DNA from: Paracentrotus lividus
Lineage: Eukaryota; Echinodermata; Echinoidea; Camarodonta; Echinidae
Assembly (NCBI GenBank): GCA_940671915.1
Contig: CALNVZ010003430.1
Coordinates: 15,192,689 to 15,256,688 of the forward strand
Length of the DNA stretch: 64,000 nucleotides
Direction: 5' to 3'
Shown in pieces: positions 23,801-37,100 of the stretch. The translations under genes and the position numbers were made by a program. Position 1 is the stretch's first letter, and the number at the start of each line of letters is the position of its first letter. The notes under the pieces were generated by a model that did no database searches, was not told the origin of the DNA, and worked only from the letters and a program-made list of their open reading frames with translations.

Positions 23801-24269
23801 AGGCATGTGGAAATATTCAGGTTCTGCAAGTGTGTGTGGAGGATAATTTTCCCCACTTTCTGCCTGGAATGAATTTGAGCTTTTCAAGGACGTTGGGATG
23901 TAGTTCAGTCACCAGGCTTAGATTCTGAAGCAGATCATGTTCACATGTGGCTAAAATCTTACAAGCATTGAGCCAATTTTCTAATTTGTGCCGTTATTTA
24001 CAACAAGGTTTCTTGAGTTTGAGGGAGCAAGTGTCTTTTGTTAAAATATTGGGGTTCAGGGGAGGGAACGCCATAGAGTGCCATGTCTTGCAGAGAAATA
24101 ATTTTTTATTTAGTACCTTCTTTTTTTAAAGGGGTGGAGTTATCAATTTATGAAGGATTTGTTTTTATATGACTCTGCACCAATCGTTTAAACATGTGGA
24201 CAAGAATTACATTTAACTCGATTAAGAACGAAGTAATACATTTATCTTTTCTTTTCATTTTTGTCTCAG
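17850..24269 (+). other. Proposed Axin intron in the 5'UTR
   Basis: About 6.4 kb of AT-rich sequence between the proposed noncoding exon and the first coding exon. It ends with a long pyrimidine tract and TTGTCTCAG. It holds the TIR element at 19,481-20,556; otherwise I see no gene. The 122-codon minus frame near 22,240-22,600 is low-complexity and not believed. Confidence 0.45.
19481..20556. mobile_element. About 1.08-kb TIR element, family GGCCATGCGTTTT
   Basis: Left end GGCCATGCGTTTTAAGTTGG and right end CCAACTCAAAACGCATGGCC are inverted over about 24 bp with one mismatch. They are flanked by ACAT on both sides (19,477-19,480 and 20,557-20,560), a possible 4-bp target duplication. No open frame longer than about 90 codons lies inside, so it is non-autonomous. 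A GCGCGGCTCCTCC word is tandemly doubled near 20,305-20,332. Its ends resemble those of the 48.9-kb element. Confidence 0.8.
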
Positions 24270-24350
24270 ATTATTTTGAGGATTACATCTCGAGTGGAAT
24301 GGCATGCATTTCTGTGACGGAATAAAAGCCTACAATGTTCAGCTATCACC
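24270..24350 (+). promoter_or_regulatory. Axin 5'UTR segment with three uORFs
   Basis: After the acceptor, three upstream ATGs lie before the main start: 24,299-24,325 (8 codons, terminates before the start), 24,304-24,354 (16 codons, its stop overlaps the main ATG as ATGA) and 24,335-24,370 (11 codons, runs past the main start). An in-frame TGA at 24,315 shows that the Axin frame cannot extend further 5' in this exon. Confidence 0.7.
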
Positions 24351-25183
24351 ATGAGCTTGGAGGTCTATAGATTCTTGGCCGATAGCGGCGGGAGTCAGCT
24401 GTCAGAGCGGCCTCCTGTACCAGGGGAAGAGACGGAAGACAGAGGAAGTGTTTCGTCCAGCGTCAAGAGTGGTAAGCAGAGCGACCAATCTGCAGGGACA
24501 CCAAGACGTTCCAACCTAGTAAAGGATGTCACTAAAGGAGGGATGCTGGAAGGCGGTGCACCGCTCGGATTCGAACCGGAAGGTTCTGCCTCTGTAACAC
24601 CACCTTATACAAGATGGACAGAATCACTGCATGCCTTGCTATCAGACGAAGACGGTATTCAACTGTTCAAGCACTATCTAATCCAGGAGAGCGCAGAGAA
24701 CCCTTTGCTGTTCTGGCTCGCCACGCAAGGCTTCAAGAAAAAGCCGGACAATGATCCAGTCAGGACAGACCTGGCCAAACTCATTTACAGGAGGTTTATC
24801 AAGAAAGAAGGACAACAGGTTGTAAGGTTGCAAACTGCTACTCGGAACCATGTGGCCGAGTCAATTAGGACTAACCAAGTGGACAGCAAACTGTTTGACG
24901 CAAGTCAAAGGGAAGTGGAGGAGTACATGCGGGAGACATCCTACCCCATGTTCCTCAAGTCGGACGTATATGTGCAATATGTGAACAATGGTGGGGTAAG
25001 CCCAAAGAGTTCGGAAGGATGCTCAAGTAATGCCAGCAGCAGCCATCATACGCAAGCTGGTTACCTTCCAACTTTACCGGAGGACTCGGAACTGTCGGAC
25101 CTCCCACAACCAGGTTCTCTCACGGCGGACCTTCTCTTCCGAAGTAGCCATCACAGGCATCATATGGAAAGGTACCAGGAACG
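24351..25183 (+). CDS. axin: Axin coding exon 1: tankyrase motifs and RGS domain
   Basis: Encodes residues 1 to about 278. The N-terminal RPPVPGEE and the [15 protein letters not shown] block are the two tankyrase-binding segments known from vertebrate axins; tankyrase marks Axin for turnover through them. The RGS domain follows from W89 ([12 protein letters not shown]) through [10 protein letters not shown] (201-210) and is expected to bind APC SAMP repeats. A histidine- and serine-rich linker closes the exon. The ATG has A at -3 and is the first Met after an in-frame stop. The donor is AACG|GTAAGT, leaving a codon split after two bases. The exon is intronless through the RGS domain. Confidence 0.97.
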
Positions 25184-28100
25184 GTAAGTTTGAAACTTTA
25201 TTATATTTTAAGGTACCACTATAAATCATCTCAATGAAAAAAATTTTGAACAGCAGTAAATCACTAGTACATTTACATGTAGGTAAAGTCAGAGTGTTAT
25301 GAAGATGAGCTACTGAAATTGCTGCTTTACTGAAATTCTTGACTTATGTACATGTAGGCATTCAATGTAACATGTACATGTACATTATGCAGAAATGAAC
25401 TCGTATTTATCACATCGAAAACAATATACAAACGTATCTAGCAGAACGTACTTGTATTTAGTGACTCATAAGTCATTGATGAAGAAGCTCTATGATCCTC
25501 AATTTCAATGCGATCCACGTAGAAGTGCCTACACTGTGCTTATCCAGCCACCATTAGGTGTTCAAAATTGGTGTTTTTCGGCAAGTTGCCAATTTTACAG
25601 GGGGAATGATGGTGGTAATTTCTGCCACCAATCTGATACATTGTTTATGCCCCATAATATGAGCGGCCTTGGTACCATAGGTTGGCTAGCTTGCCGCTCC
25701 TCGCTCGCAGTCCAATCTAATTTACCAGCTTTCTGCACGGTCGTGCACTGCAGACGACCTTTCGTTGTACTTCTTTCTTGCCTCCTGAGCCTGCCTGACT
25801 GGCCACTGTCTTCTCATCCGCTTTATTGTGCTCTGGTCACTTTCATTTTATGCGGATGAGAGTTACCGTTGGTAATTTAGCGAGCCAAGCTACTCCTTCT
25901 CATCAAGTCTGGCATCGTCATCGTCGGTCAAACCGTGTTATTCTGAAGTGAAGGTCCCTTGAATACAAAATGTATAAATTATTGAGAGGGGTCAATTTTA
26001 AAGCTGTATTAAGAATCTATGATAATGATAGCACTGTCATATTCAATAAATTATCGTTTAGGCTTTAGATCTTTATTTTTGTTACTCGAAATACCTTTTA
26101 TAGCAGGTGGTTCTTGATAAAAGAAAAAAGAAAGATTGTTTTACAGCAATGTAGAAAAATACACCTCCAAAATAATAAAATGTTTTTGGTCGGTTAAATA
26201 TTGCAGTCTTTTCACTCCCTACTCCTACTATGTAAATGACCCTGATACTAGTTTTGCCCAATGAGCAAGTTCAACATGTTTGAACTTTACAGCATTCAAC
26301 ATTTATAATCTAGCCTACCAATAATCATTGTGCTTGAGCTGTACTTGTTGGGTTGTAAGCCCTAATGGAGGCGTATCTGTGTACCTGATGAGGAGTTAGT
26401 TTAGCCTATGGAGATCCTTGATTGTGTACTTGAAGAGGAAGAGAGGTCCTTATCTGTTAAGTTTTCCTCCGCTAACCCTTCTTTACCCATTAACTCCAAA
26501 GTCATTGAGATCAAGAAAGAAGAAGAATGTCAACATTGAAGCACTGCTCCTATAAAAAATGCTTATCTCTAGAGTCTTCAGAGAAGCACAACTGTATAGA
26601 TTACAAATGCCAGTGAAGTCATATGGAAGCTGAGATGTCCATGTACAGGGTTATATGAAGTTACATGAGTTTCTGATGCACTGTCTTTGCTTCATCCAAA
26701 TGAAACAAAAACCCACATTTTACATACAAATGTACAATGCATGCAGTTATATTTTCAGGAATTTCCCAAATAAATTGTTGCCCTGAGATTGGAGGCATTT
26801 CAATTTTGTCGAGTGAGTGTTCTGCATAATTTTTGGCCAGAAATTTTTAATTCCATTTTTTTTTTCCAGTGACAAAATGAAGCTACATGTACATGTACAT
26901 GTATTTTAAGATTTGAAATTAGATCACTGTTGTATTATTAGAATCAACCTACAAAAATGAAAGCTTCATGGCCAACTCAAGCTATTTTCTCTCCTTTTTT
27001 TTTCTTCATTTTCATGGAATTAAGCAAACAAAAACCTGGGTCGTAATAGCCGAAATTGGAGATGAAAGACTTTGAAGGTGCCTTTTATTGTGTTTGAGTA
27101 TTCCTCAGTGGGGGTAGTGTTTGTACTGTAACTCACATCGCTGATGGAGTTTACATTTGGCATTGTGTTATGTAATAATGAGTGATAAAGGATCATCATT
27201 ACATCTGGGTGTAGGGGGGATTTCATTGTGTGTATAGAAGTTTAGCCTTTGTGCAAGACCTTGGCGGTTATAGTGAGCGGAATTGATCTTGGCATCTCAA
27301 GGTCGTGAATCCCAGATCATTTTCTTTTCCTACTGATAACTCTTTTTAATTAGCCAACCAGAAGGTTAGTAAGGTTGAGTGTCTTTCATGAATACTTTTG
27401 TATTGTATAGGAATATTTTCAGGCATGCATGCTTATTAAAAAACATGATATGTTGACCTTGAACATTGATCTGCTACAACAGTAAATTTAAGCAGCATAT
27501 GTTTTTCTCCCTAAAACACTAATTAACAAAATGTACAGGTACACGTATGTAGCTTACAAATTGCTCATGCAATTTTTGTATTCAATTCAATTATTAAAAC
27601 GTTTCGACTGTTTCAGTATGTTAGTTCTCCATATGTACAACGTATCCGTTTCTATTATTTAACATGCATAGTCTACATACATGTAGGCTACGTTGATTAG
27701 GGACGACTTTATATAAATTTATAATTCAATATTCTCAACCTCTCATCCAGGGATTCATGTAGAACTTACAAAGCATTCTTCATCTAGATTTGAGACCCAT
27801 TTGACTTCTATACTGTTTACTAACCAGTGGTATATCATACTACTACACCGGTGGTCCTCGTGCGTTAGGCTTTTGCAGCCAGTTGTTTTATAGAAATAAA
27901 GTTTCTTTCTTTACATTTACCACTGTTAGTATTGGACATCAGTGCGATGAAATTTTATTATATAGATGTAATCAAACTATTTCTTTTCCTACAACTATTA
28001 CTGACGGAAAAGACATGTCTCATTTTCAATTAATTCAATCAATTCTTTTCTTGATGCCTGGACTGGGCAGACTATTACAATTTCCATCTCGGCATGCATG

Positions 28101-31100
28101 CATTTGGCAGACTATTATAAGCTGAATATGACTTCTCATCAAATCACAGGGTGCTTTGTGTGTCCAAGATATGATGCCTACAAAAACCCCACTTATATGT
28201 GCAAACATATTATACAAAAAATGTGTACTGCAAGGTGATTTAAAGTACTTTGCCTGAGGACCATCCTTATTTTTATGTTTTTACTATCATGGGGGGGGGG
28301 GGGGGGGGGGGAGTTCTCTTATAGTAAAAAAAAAAGAATTACTTTCTTGACAGAAAGATGCAATATTATAAAAAATCTTCAAGATACCTGAATATTAAAT
28401 CTAATGAAATATAGATGTAACCACATTTTGAAGGCGAGTTTTTTCAGAATATTTCCCAATTACGTTTTTGAATTATCACCCCATTGACATTGCTTGAAAT
28501 TATGAACATGAAAAATAGTATTGTCCCATTAATTGTCTTTTACGTTGGTCTCAACACTCAGTAAACCTCTGTAGATTTGAAGGAGACCAGGCAGAAATGG
28601 AGCACAGTTTGATGTTGTTTCAAAGAAGAAGGGTCAAAAAAAGAAATAGAGAAAATGAGAAAATGGCTTCCCACTGTGAGTTTGTGTGGTCCAGCCCCCT
28701 GAGAAGTTTGTCCAAACAGCTTCGACGAACACGTCAAACAGGAACACGTTTGAATTAGAGAGAGAGATATGGAAAGAGGGAGGGTGAAAATTGTCTCTTG
28801 ATTCCCTTGCTTGTAGGGGGCTGAAATTAATTTTGATAACCCTTAGGCCACGCTTCTACTCCCAGGACTTTACAAAGCGAAGCGTACCAGGCATTTTCCT
28901 CTCATGTCCAAAATTAAATCTTGGAGGGGAGATGCGCGGCGAGAAGGAAAAGCCGACACGGTCACATTGTTTCAGCCAGCTAATTTGCTTTGATGTAGGA
29001 TTTCATATTAGTGTAGTCAGCGGCATCGATCAATGCTCATAAGCACCTTATTTACTTTTGGGTGGAATGTAGCTCGGATATGTGCTGCCACCAAGTGGTT
29101 GAATATGGTTCATTATTAGAGGTACTAGTAGAGGATAATTTAGATACCTCCTTGCCCTTTATACTAATTTGAATATTGTTTAAACTCGGCTATATGTACA
29201 TTACCTGTGAAGCATTGCTACATGTATGTATAAGAAAGCATTTCAATGCATTGCATGTTTAGGTTCATAGAATTAAAATCATATTTTAAACAAAGATTAT
29301 ATTACAAATAAGAATCTAAATCTGCTGCCAATGAGTTTCTGAATACAGGGATCAGATTGTGAATAATTGTGTTAGGGCATATGGCAACATTTTGTAAATT
29401 TGGTTGTGTTCAGCCTCAAGGTTGCCAAGAATTTATAGGCCTGTAAAATAATCTATTGAAATATTTAAAAAAAAGGTCTACTGATGTACTGTAGGCCAAC
29501 ATTATAGGCCATACACATTTAAATGTCTAAGACAAAAATTACTTAGGCCAGGATTCTAATGTACACGTTGACCTACATGTACAAGCACAGATACATGTAC
29601 ATCAAATGCAATAATTATGAGATCTGTTCTTTATAAAGTACAAATGCAGTACAGCCTGTACTCTGCTTTCATTATTCTAGCATTCATATGGGAATTTTCT
29701 TTCAATTCATAGGCCAGATTAAAATTGAAGAAATGTCTTGTCCGTGTTTGAAAACCAGTGCAGTGACACTGACAGGGAGAAAGGCAATCCGCCACCCTGG
29801 CCCCATTTTATTATAGTTCATTTGACCTTTGACCAACGATACTGGAATGTCCAAACAAAGTACCGTTTGCACAACATGGTAGAGCCCAGTATGGGTTGCG
29901 CATGGAAGTGCCTGTAGTCTGACCATGCACACTCTTTTCATGATGCTTGATGTCTATATTGGGAGTGAACCTGAGCATTTATGCCTTCAGTTTCTGAAAT
30001 GATCATAACAATGTTAATCTCGATACATTGCCTGTCATGTACTGTGTGGTTTTGTACATGTACATCAATAAATTTAAAATATATTTCTGTTGTTTTTTAT
30101 TGGAACTACTAAAGAGATTGTTACGAAACTGTTGTCCAGAAAAGTGGGTTACATTGGGAAGGTGTCTGAATAAGGGTAGACTACTGGTTTCGTACACCAA
30201 CAGAGGAGGTGGTGTAAGAAAACAAAGTAAATACGGTGTTCAATTCCAAGCAATCTGTGCCAGGTCCAATGGTATGTGAGTGTGTGTGTGTTGTGATCTC
30301 ATGTACACACACCGTTTGGTTGGTCAGAAAGAGAGATAGCCAGGGCTACTCACACTGGTCATGCAGGGCCAATGAGGGGGCTGTACATTCTTGGGATGTT
30401 GGAATGGAAACCTAGATCTTGATTATGAAACCAAATCTTTGCATGATATTTGGTGAAGTTATTTGATGTTCATGAACACGATATCTACCATCGTATTGTG
30501 CCATTGCATCAAATTAAATTCAAGCTGTATCACACTTTTCCAACAAATGTTATTATTGTTGAAGAATAATGAGACTGAATTTTATTAGTTCAAAAGCAAA
30601 TGTCGGCTATAAGCCTACGCTGTAATATTTTTTTGTTGAGCCTACCTATAGATATGTAAAGTTAGCCGTCACAATGTATGCTTCCTACTTGTGCTAAGTA
30701 CATGGAGGCACATGAACGTGTAGGCCCTACCCCAATACTTTTTACTCTGGTTTATCAAAAAAAATTAATGCCTTTGTATTTTTTTTCTTCAGCTGCTCCA
30801 GCTTTATGGAATGCATTACCAACACAGATTCGTTCTTTGGAGACATTAGAAACATTCAAATCTAAGCTCGAAACATTTCTTTTTGTGAAGGCATACTAAC
30901 TTGAATATTAATGTTGTACTTTATATGTAAATAGAGTTTTTGTAGTTCTTTATATAATTATCAAAATATGTATTGTTTTTTTTACTGTCTGTGTGTTTGG
31001 CATTGACAATCCTTTCCTCTTTGACTTTGACATGGCAGATTCAGAGTGTGCGCCTCACAGGCTGTCCCTCTTTTCTGTTTTTATTAAGAGAATGTGTTTG

Positions 31101-34100
31101 TAACTACATGGACATGATGTATGTGTGTACATGTGGTTCAACACTTTCATCTTGTTTTACAATGCGTCTCGCAATAGTTCGACTAGACAGATGGCGCTAT
31201 ACAAATGCGTTATTATTATTTTCATGGAAGGTGTAACTTGTTTTGTTATAAAATTGTGCTGCACTTGTTTAACAGAACATGGTGCATTGATGCTGCTTTT
31301 GAATAATACACACATTATTGATCAACAACAATTTTATATTTCCCCTCCTTTTGCAGGTTATATCCCGGTTTACTTGGTGTCCAGAACCCCTATCATCCAG
31401 GTTGTGCGGCCATAGCGCCTGCCACATCTAACAATGACTCTGAGCTTCAGTCCCTCAGCAGCGATGCTATCTCAGACGACACCATGTCCCTCACTGACTC
31501 CAGTGTGTAAGTACCAACTAAAACAGTGACAAAAGAGACCACTAATGGGCCATAATGGAATTTTTATTTTGTGATTCATATGTTCGAAGACACAGGCGTT
31601 TCATGTGTACAATAATATTGCTATAATTTCTTAGCAAGTCGTAGGGCTTACACCTTGTTAATGAAAAAGGCCTACATCAAAATTTGAATGTAAAAAACAT
31701 TTTAAACCAAACCTCATATTATAAACCTAAAAATGGGGAAGAAGATACAATGTAAAAATCAAATTCCATAATGGTTTCCTACATGTAGGCCCCTATGTAT
31801 TTTTTATTTTTAATTCGATTGCATGTTCAGAACCCTACTTAACAATTTTCTTTTAAATAACACTGTTTTTTTTTTGTTGTATGGAAAGAAATTTGGATGG
31901 AAAGAAATTTGGATGAAGCTTATACACGACGATAAAATCAGCCGAACACACACAAAACCACACAATGCGCCTAGCCTTGTATTTTGGGTAATAGCACAGT
32001 TATGGGGCAGTTCTTATTAAGATGCAAACAAGGTTGAGGAACCGACAATGATGAAAGAAAGAGGGAACGAGGGGGAAAAAGAGAGAGAGAGAGAGGGAGA
32101 AGGATAGCTATTGTGCGAGAGCAGTGGAGGCTGGCCAAACTTGCGCCTACAGCGGAAGCTGTGCCTAAGCCCCTTGTGTTTTTAATCACATCAACAAATG
32201 CAGTGCTTGCTGCATTTTTCACAGCCCACCTCCCAGCTAACCCACTAATTCCATCCGTGCCCAGTCATTTATGGCAATATGATTATCATGATCAAAAGAA
32301 GAGAGAGAAAGAGAGAGAAAGGGAAGAGAGAGAGATATCATCCTTTTGCCAACATGTTTGTAAATTGTTTTGTAGAGAGATTGCCGCGGCCTCAGCTTTA
32401 CACCCATTTACGCCATTGTATGCAGCTTGTTAAGCTTCAGAATCAGATTTTCATCCAGGCGGGTCGGCGCTTTGAAGTCTGCGGCCTACCATAGCTGTTC
32501 GGCCATGCATGGAAAATCTGAGTTCTAATAAAACCCATTGGTTGGCATTTATATTGGCTGTATGAATTGTATTTGTATGCAGGTCCCCCTCTCTTTCTCT
32601 CTTCTTTCATGCTTATGTCTCTGTGTGTGGGTATTACATATGATTACCTGCATTGCTCAGCTATCTTTGTCAAATTCTGTTTATCAAAACCCATCTCTAC
32701 TCGCATAACGATTCATTTCTGTTGTTCCCTGCCTCCCTCTCTCTCATTTTCTCTCTTCATATTTCTTGGCTGTTTTATAATCCCTTTGCCTGTTCGCCGC
32801 AAGTGAGTGTTGTCATGCGTGCTGCCTTTTTCCATACAGCTTTTCCCTCCATTTAAATTTTTTTTTTGCCCTGTAGTTTGAATATTTTTTTTTACTTGCC
32901 CTTCCTGCCACGTGAACCTGAAGTTTATTTTTCCTTAACCAATTTTCGTTGACTCCTTAAAGCGTTTTAATTTTGTAGACTCCTTGTATCAAATTCCTTC
33001 TATTCCTGTCTGCTACGTTTCTTTTTTTTTTCTTTACCCCATGGAATTCCCTCTCCTCTGTATAGCGCTGCATTAACCCTATCAGTACTGTAGGCTGAAG
33101 CACTTGCTATTACAGTACAGGCATTTGGTGTTATGGTAACAATTGGGTTAACACCCAGGTTATGAGAGCACAGTGGGGATGGATGATGATGTATGGCTAC
33201 AAAGTAGCAACTGCTTGTTAGTTGGTTTCCAATTTTCCATGTCGAGGTGAAATACAAGTTTGTTTCACACTGGGCTTCTAATCTACCCAAGGCTATTCCT
33301 ATTAACACAAAGGCGGTCTCCAAATGGGAAATCTTGGGGATGGAAGCGGGGTGCCGTAGCCCTGTGAGACTGTTACATTTCTCTCTCTCACATCCTCTCT
33401 CCTCCATCTCTCTTCTCTCTTCTAATCTCTCCCCTCTCTCCCTCCCGTCCTTTCCATTCCCTCTCTCCATCTCTTCCCATCTTCCCCTCTCTCTCCTCTG
33501 CGGATCTCCTTACAGCGCTTTGATCCAGAGCCGACACTGCCTGCCGCCCTTCCCTCTGAACAACAATCTTTTTTCTCTGCTCTCCTTGATGCCTACCCCC
33601 CTTCCAGTCCTGGTAATTTGATTTAGCCGTGTCACTGGGGCTCATGGCGGCTGGCTGCATTCGCTTTCTCCATGCCCTCCTGGAAAATAAATTGTATCAT
33701 CTTCTGGGACCTGCGATATGCTTATTTTTCCTCATGTACATGATAGTCTAAGCATAGACAACCCTTGTTATGTGCACGTGAGCGGCTTTAACGCTATCAC
33801 AATGCATCTGTTTCAATGGGAGATACCACTACATGTATTTGTACATTGTGTATTTCCAATGTGCACGCTAATTCTGGTGACAAATTTGCTTTGAAGGTGC
33901 TCCAATGTCTAAATTTTCAATTCAATTTATCTTTTAGAATTGCTTGATCTTTTCCTGTAGTTGGTTCTTTCTTTGATGTTCTTGTTTGACTGCACCAAAG
34001 ATTTTGTTGTTTCACATCTTTAGAGATTTTTATACATCTACCAGGCACACTTATTGCAAACTCCATAGTCCCATAACTACTGAAAAGCTGCCTTTTCATT

Positions 34101-37100
34101 CCCATATTGCATGCCCAGTTGCAAGGGTCTGCAGCTACAAGCTAGCAGGCCACAGCTGTAGCAGTAGACTTGGTGCAAGCAGTACCGTCACTGCTGCCGC
34201 GATGACTGATGGACCAAATCTCATTTTCATTTTACAGGGGAGAGTAGTCCACCCCCACAGGGCCCATACTAGTTGGTGCTAAGCCCCGGATTCTAAAATA
34301 AGGCACAAATCTTATTACTTCATCTGTACCCCCTGCCTACCAAACAAGTCTTTTTCCTTCTCCTTAAACTCCATCTTGTTATGTCTCTCCTTCATTTTCC
34401 TTACCACCTTAATTTGGTTCTATTTGTAGGAATGGTTTATGATCTGACTATTCAGGCGGGTTGGATGTGAACACATTTCTTTCTACATGTCGGTGGAATG
34501 AAAATTAGGATGAAGGGGTGAACATTTGGATGAACATGAGATAAATGGGGATACTAGTACATGGATTTGTAGAATGTACACAATATATGATAGAGGACAT
34601 GCACAATCTCTCAGCAATTTAAAACAGGCAAAATGTTCTATGATTTTCTAATGAAAAAGACCTCTTGTTTGAAAGGCTTTGCAACATTTGCATCCTTATG
34701 TGCAAGTAAAACGACACTTGAAGGAAAAATGTGAACAGCACGAACCTAAACAGAAACCAGGTTTACAAGCGGATCAATTACACAGGATTTGGATACAAAT
34801 ACATTCCCCTCCCGTAACAGATAACGACAGAGTGTTTCAATCTGGGACAATTTGAGGGCGGGCTTTTTGTTTTGTTTGTGTGCCGCTCTGTCCATTCCCA
34901 TGACACTCGGTACACCTGTAACAATTTATGGTTGGAGTGCAGCCCTCACCCTGTCTTATTATAGAGAAGGATATTTCTGTTCCTCAAGAAATAGGCAAAG
35001 AAAGAAAGAAAAAAAAAAAAAAGATCTTTAAAAAAAGAGTATCATGTAGGCCCTTTGTGTATTTGAGGAGAAAAAAATAAATGGGAAACAATTTGTGTCT
35101 TATCTGTATGTTTCTTTTTATTCATTTATGTTTGTGCTCTTTTGTTCTATTATGTTTATTGACCATTAAAATTATATGTGTAAAAAGTGATGAAACTGAA
35201 GCCTTCAATACAGATTCTGTTGACCATGTTCTGCTGAGAGCCAAAAGGACATTAATTCTTTTGATTAACATCTTTCTTGTCTTTCAAAAAATTAATTCCT
35301 CTAACTGAACCAAAGGCTCAGGAACTGAACAACTGTTAATTTTTTTTTATAAAACAACATTTTTGTGGGAAAAATAACAACATCAACTATGTAGCTCTAG
35401 CTCTGGAAAAAAAAATCACTAAATTATCATGCTATTTAAGCCTAATTTTTTCATCTCTCTATATCTTTTTTTCCCCCCTCTTTTGCAGGGACGGCTTTCC
35501 GGTGAGGTCGAGACAGCAGCAGAAGAGGCGACAGAAGAGGAATATGAAGTATAACATCAGGCAGAATGGGAAAGTCATGACCCACCTACCTTGTCCGGTA
35601 AATAACTAACAAAAATAACTTACATTTAATATAATTTCATACAAGATGAAAAACTGCATGAATAAAAGGGATAACTGGAAAATTTGTACAACATGTAGTT
35701 CTTAGCAGTTAGCTGACCTGGTACATGCACATTTGTACACTCTATTATTGTACTGAGATTAAAAGCCATATCCTGCTATATTTTTTAACTCGCCCACGTC
35801 CCCCATTCTCCTTCTTGGAAATGTAATGGAATTTTCATAACGGGTACTGTAATTGTATTATAATATCCCTTGTTATTTGTCGTTATCAAAAATAGAAAAT
35901 GAACAATGTCGTTCTAGATCTGGGTGCATGCTCCAGCAATAGGTTACGTCTGGACTCTCTCAATTGACGTCAGGAGATTACGTACTTTCCAGGCCAAAGA
36001 CGTCCAAAGAAGTATCAGAAAACTCCTAAACCACATTTCTGTCAGACGTCAGATATTACGGACCGGCAGCTGTCATTCAGAAAGGATAAAGTTATGAGGG
36101 GCAAAAAAAAAAAGATGGAAATTATAGCATTTCTGTGAAAAGAAAACCATAATCTCTTAAATTGCATGCAGACCAGCTTAGCGAGAGCCTCTGTCTTGAA
36201 TATAAAACAGGTTAGAGAAGACTGAAATTTGCATTAGTGCTTTACTCTGTCTAGGGATATCGATTCAGTCTGCACTTGGTGTTTTTGAAAAATCCCTGAG
36301 CTGTAGAAGTAACACGATGGTCAAGAAAGTGAAGGCCTTTGTTTGGCTCCAAGTCCATTGGTCAGGGGATAAATGTCTAGGAGAAAAAACAGACCTGTCT
36401 TTGGATTAAAAGGAAGTCATTAATAATAGAAAGAAAGGGCAGGGAAGGGGAGGGGGCAACTAACTGGAATTAATTAAAAATGTAAAAAAAAAAAAAAATG
36501 AAGGGAGATAAACATTTTCATTTGTAGATAAGGAATGAAATACAGGAAAAGAAAATATGGAGGTAACTATATGGAAATACATTCCTGAGCTGGATTTTTA
36601 ATTTTTCATTTGTTTTGGATTGAGCGAAAGAGAGTAAGGTATAGCGATAAAGAAATTACGGAAGAAATTTAGAACTTGTAGAGGGGAAAGTAATTAGAAG
36701 GGAGGGGCAAGGGCTTTTTCCATCATATTGAATGCCAATAATATGGAACTGACCTTTGAAGTTACTCAGTGGTCAAATGTTACAGGTGCAAACATACATG
36801 TGGAGGTCAAGCGAAAACATGAAGAAATATAGACCTACACATTAACTTTGCTGCACCATCTGGAAAAGAAAATTTCCTGATGACCCCCCAGAAGAATAAT
36901 TTCCTTATGATAAAAAGAAAGAAAGAACAAAAAATGACCCAAGACCAACCATGATGTATGTTTTACACATCCTTTTTGCAATTTCTGTGCATCTGGAAAA
37001 TAGAAACGATTATAAACATGCATTATTGTATTCTTTCCTTATAAATAGATTTATTATGGATATAACACTCCAGCAGACCACAGCGCTATAAAAAGTGTTT

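Larger units (their letters stand above)
25184..31356 (+). other. Axin intron 1
   Basis: 6.2 kb, starting GTAAGT and ending CCTTTTGCAG. It contains the LINE remnant at 30,785-31,222 and a poly-G run at 28,291-28,311. A 154-codon open frame at 25,395-25,859 has no recognisable domain and is probably chance. ACATGTACATGT-type words are frequent. Confidence 0.9.

Noticed and set aside
25395..25859. 154-codon frame just inside Axin intron 1
   Set aside because: It is not continuous with exon 1 (stop at 25,185 in that frame), has no domain, and lies between a clear donor and acceptor pair of Axin.
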